Assembly: GCA_963930775.1 (NCBI GenBank)
Contig: OZ005692.1
Location: 4,264,135 to 4,328,134 of the forward strand
Length of the DNA: 64,000 bases
Direction of reading: 5' to 3'
Source: Cliona cf. orientalis
Taxonomy: Eukaryota > Porifera > Demospongiae > Clionaida > Clionaidae
Made by a program: the position numbers and the translations under genes. Below are positions 63,999 to 64,000 of the stretch, in pieces (the first letter of the stretch is position 1; every line of letters begins with the position of its first letter). A model generated the notes under the pieces. The model ran no database searches and had not been told where the DNA came from. It saw nothing but the letters and a program-made list of their open reading frames with translations.

Positions 63999-64000
63999 AG

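Overview
The window looks like a gene-poor, AT-rich, transposon-laden stretch of an invertebrate nuclear genome. Introns with GT-AG borders, TATA and AATAAA signals, LTR retroelements, a eukaryotic-type Crypton recombinase and several families of foldback DNA elements rule out a prokaryote. The style of the repeats and the gene types (four-membrane-span proteins, a cysteine-rich multispan receptor-like protein) make a marine sponge my best guess. That is an inference, not something the sequence proves.

Layout. (1) 1-390: degenerate array of a GAGGTC-containing quasi-palindrome. (2) About 1.2-27 kb: a tandem segmental array of units A (1357-8383), B (12617-16975), C (20127-25319) and a decayed D (25320 to about 27000). 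Units A, B and C each carry one near-identical intronless gene on the minus strand. It encodes a secreted chymotrypsin-fold protein whose catalytic His and Ser are replaced. Two related Ty1/copia copies (8384-12616 and 16976-20126) sit at the A/B and B/C junctions with the same TTTGG target duplication; the C/D junction keeps the empty site. Unit A also carries a Crypton-like tyrosine-recombinase element (5697-7646), recognisable because unit B keeps its empty site. (3) 27.9-29.8 kb: a 620-aa membrane protein with a Cys-rich ectodomain. (4) 30604-33714: a complete pogo-like DNA transposon with TA target duplication, about 45-bp TIRs and two convergent intact genes, a HIRAN-Ulp1 protein and a DDE transposase. 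(5) 34.8-35.3 kb: a 74-bp tandem repeat. (6) 39.7-58.6 kb: two tandem four-exon genes for four-span membrane proteins and a decayed 3' copy of the first, with introns full of foldback elements. One is a 1.27-kb long-TIR element with 9-bp target duplication nested inside a TA-flanked element. (7) 60.0-64.0 kb: the 3' end of a Ty3/gypsy element on the minus strand with a fully open pol, running off the window.

The most interesting theme is a set of TA-flanked elements. Most have outer ends close to CCGTA, and each carries its own repeated CG-bearing word near both ends. One of them is autonomous and encodes a SUMO-protease-like protein beside the transposase. The paralogous units act as natural empty-site controls, so several insertion boundaries can be read directly.
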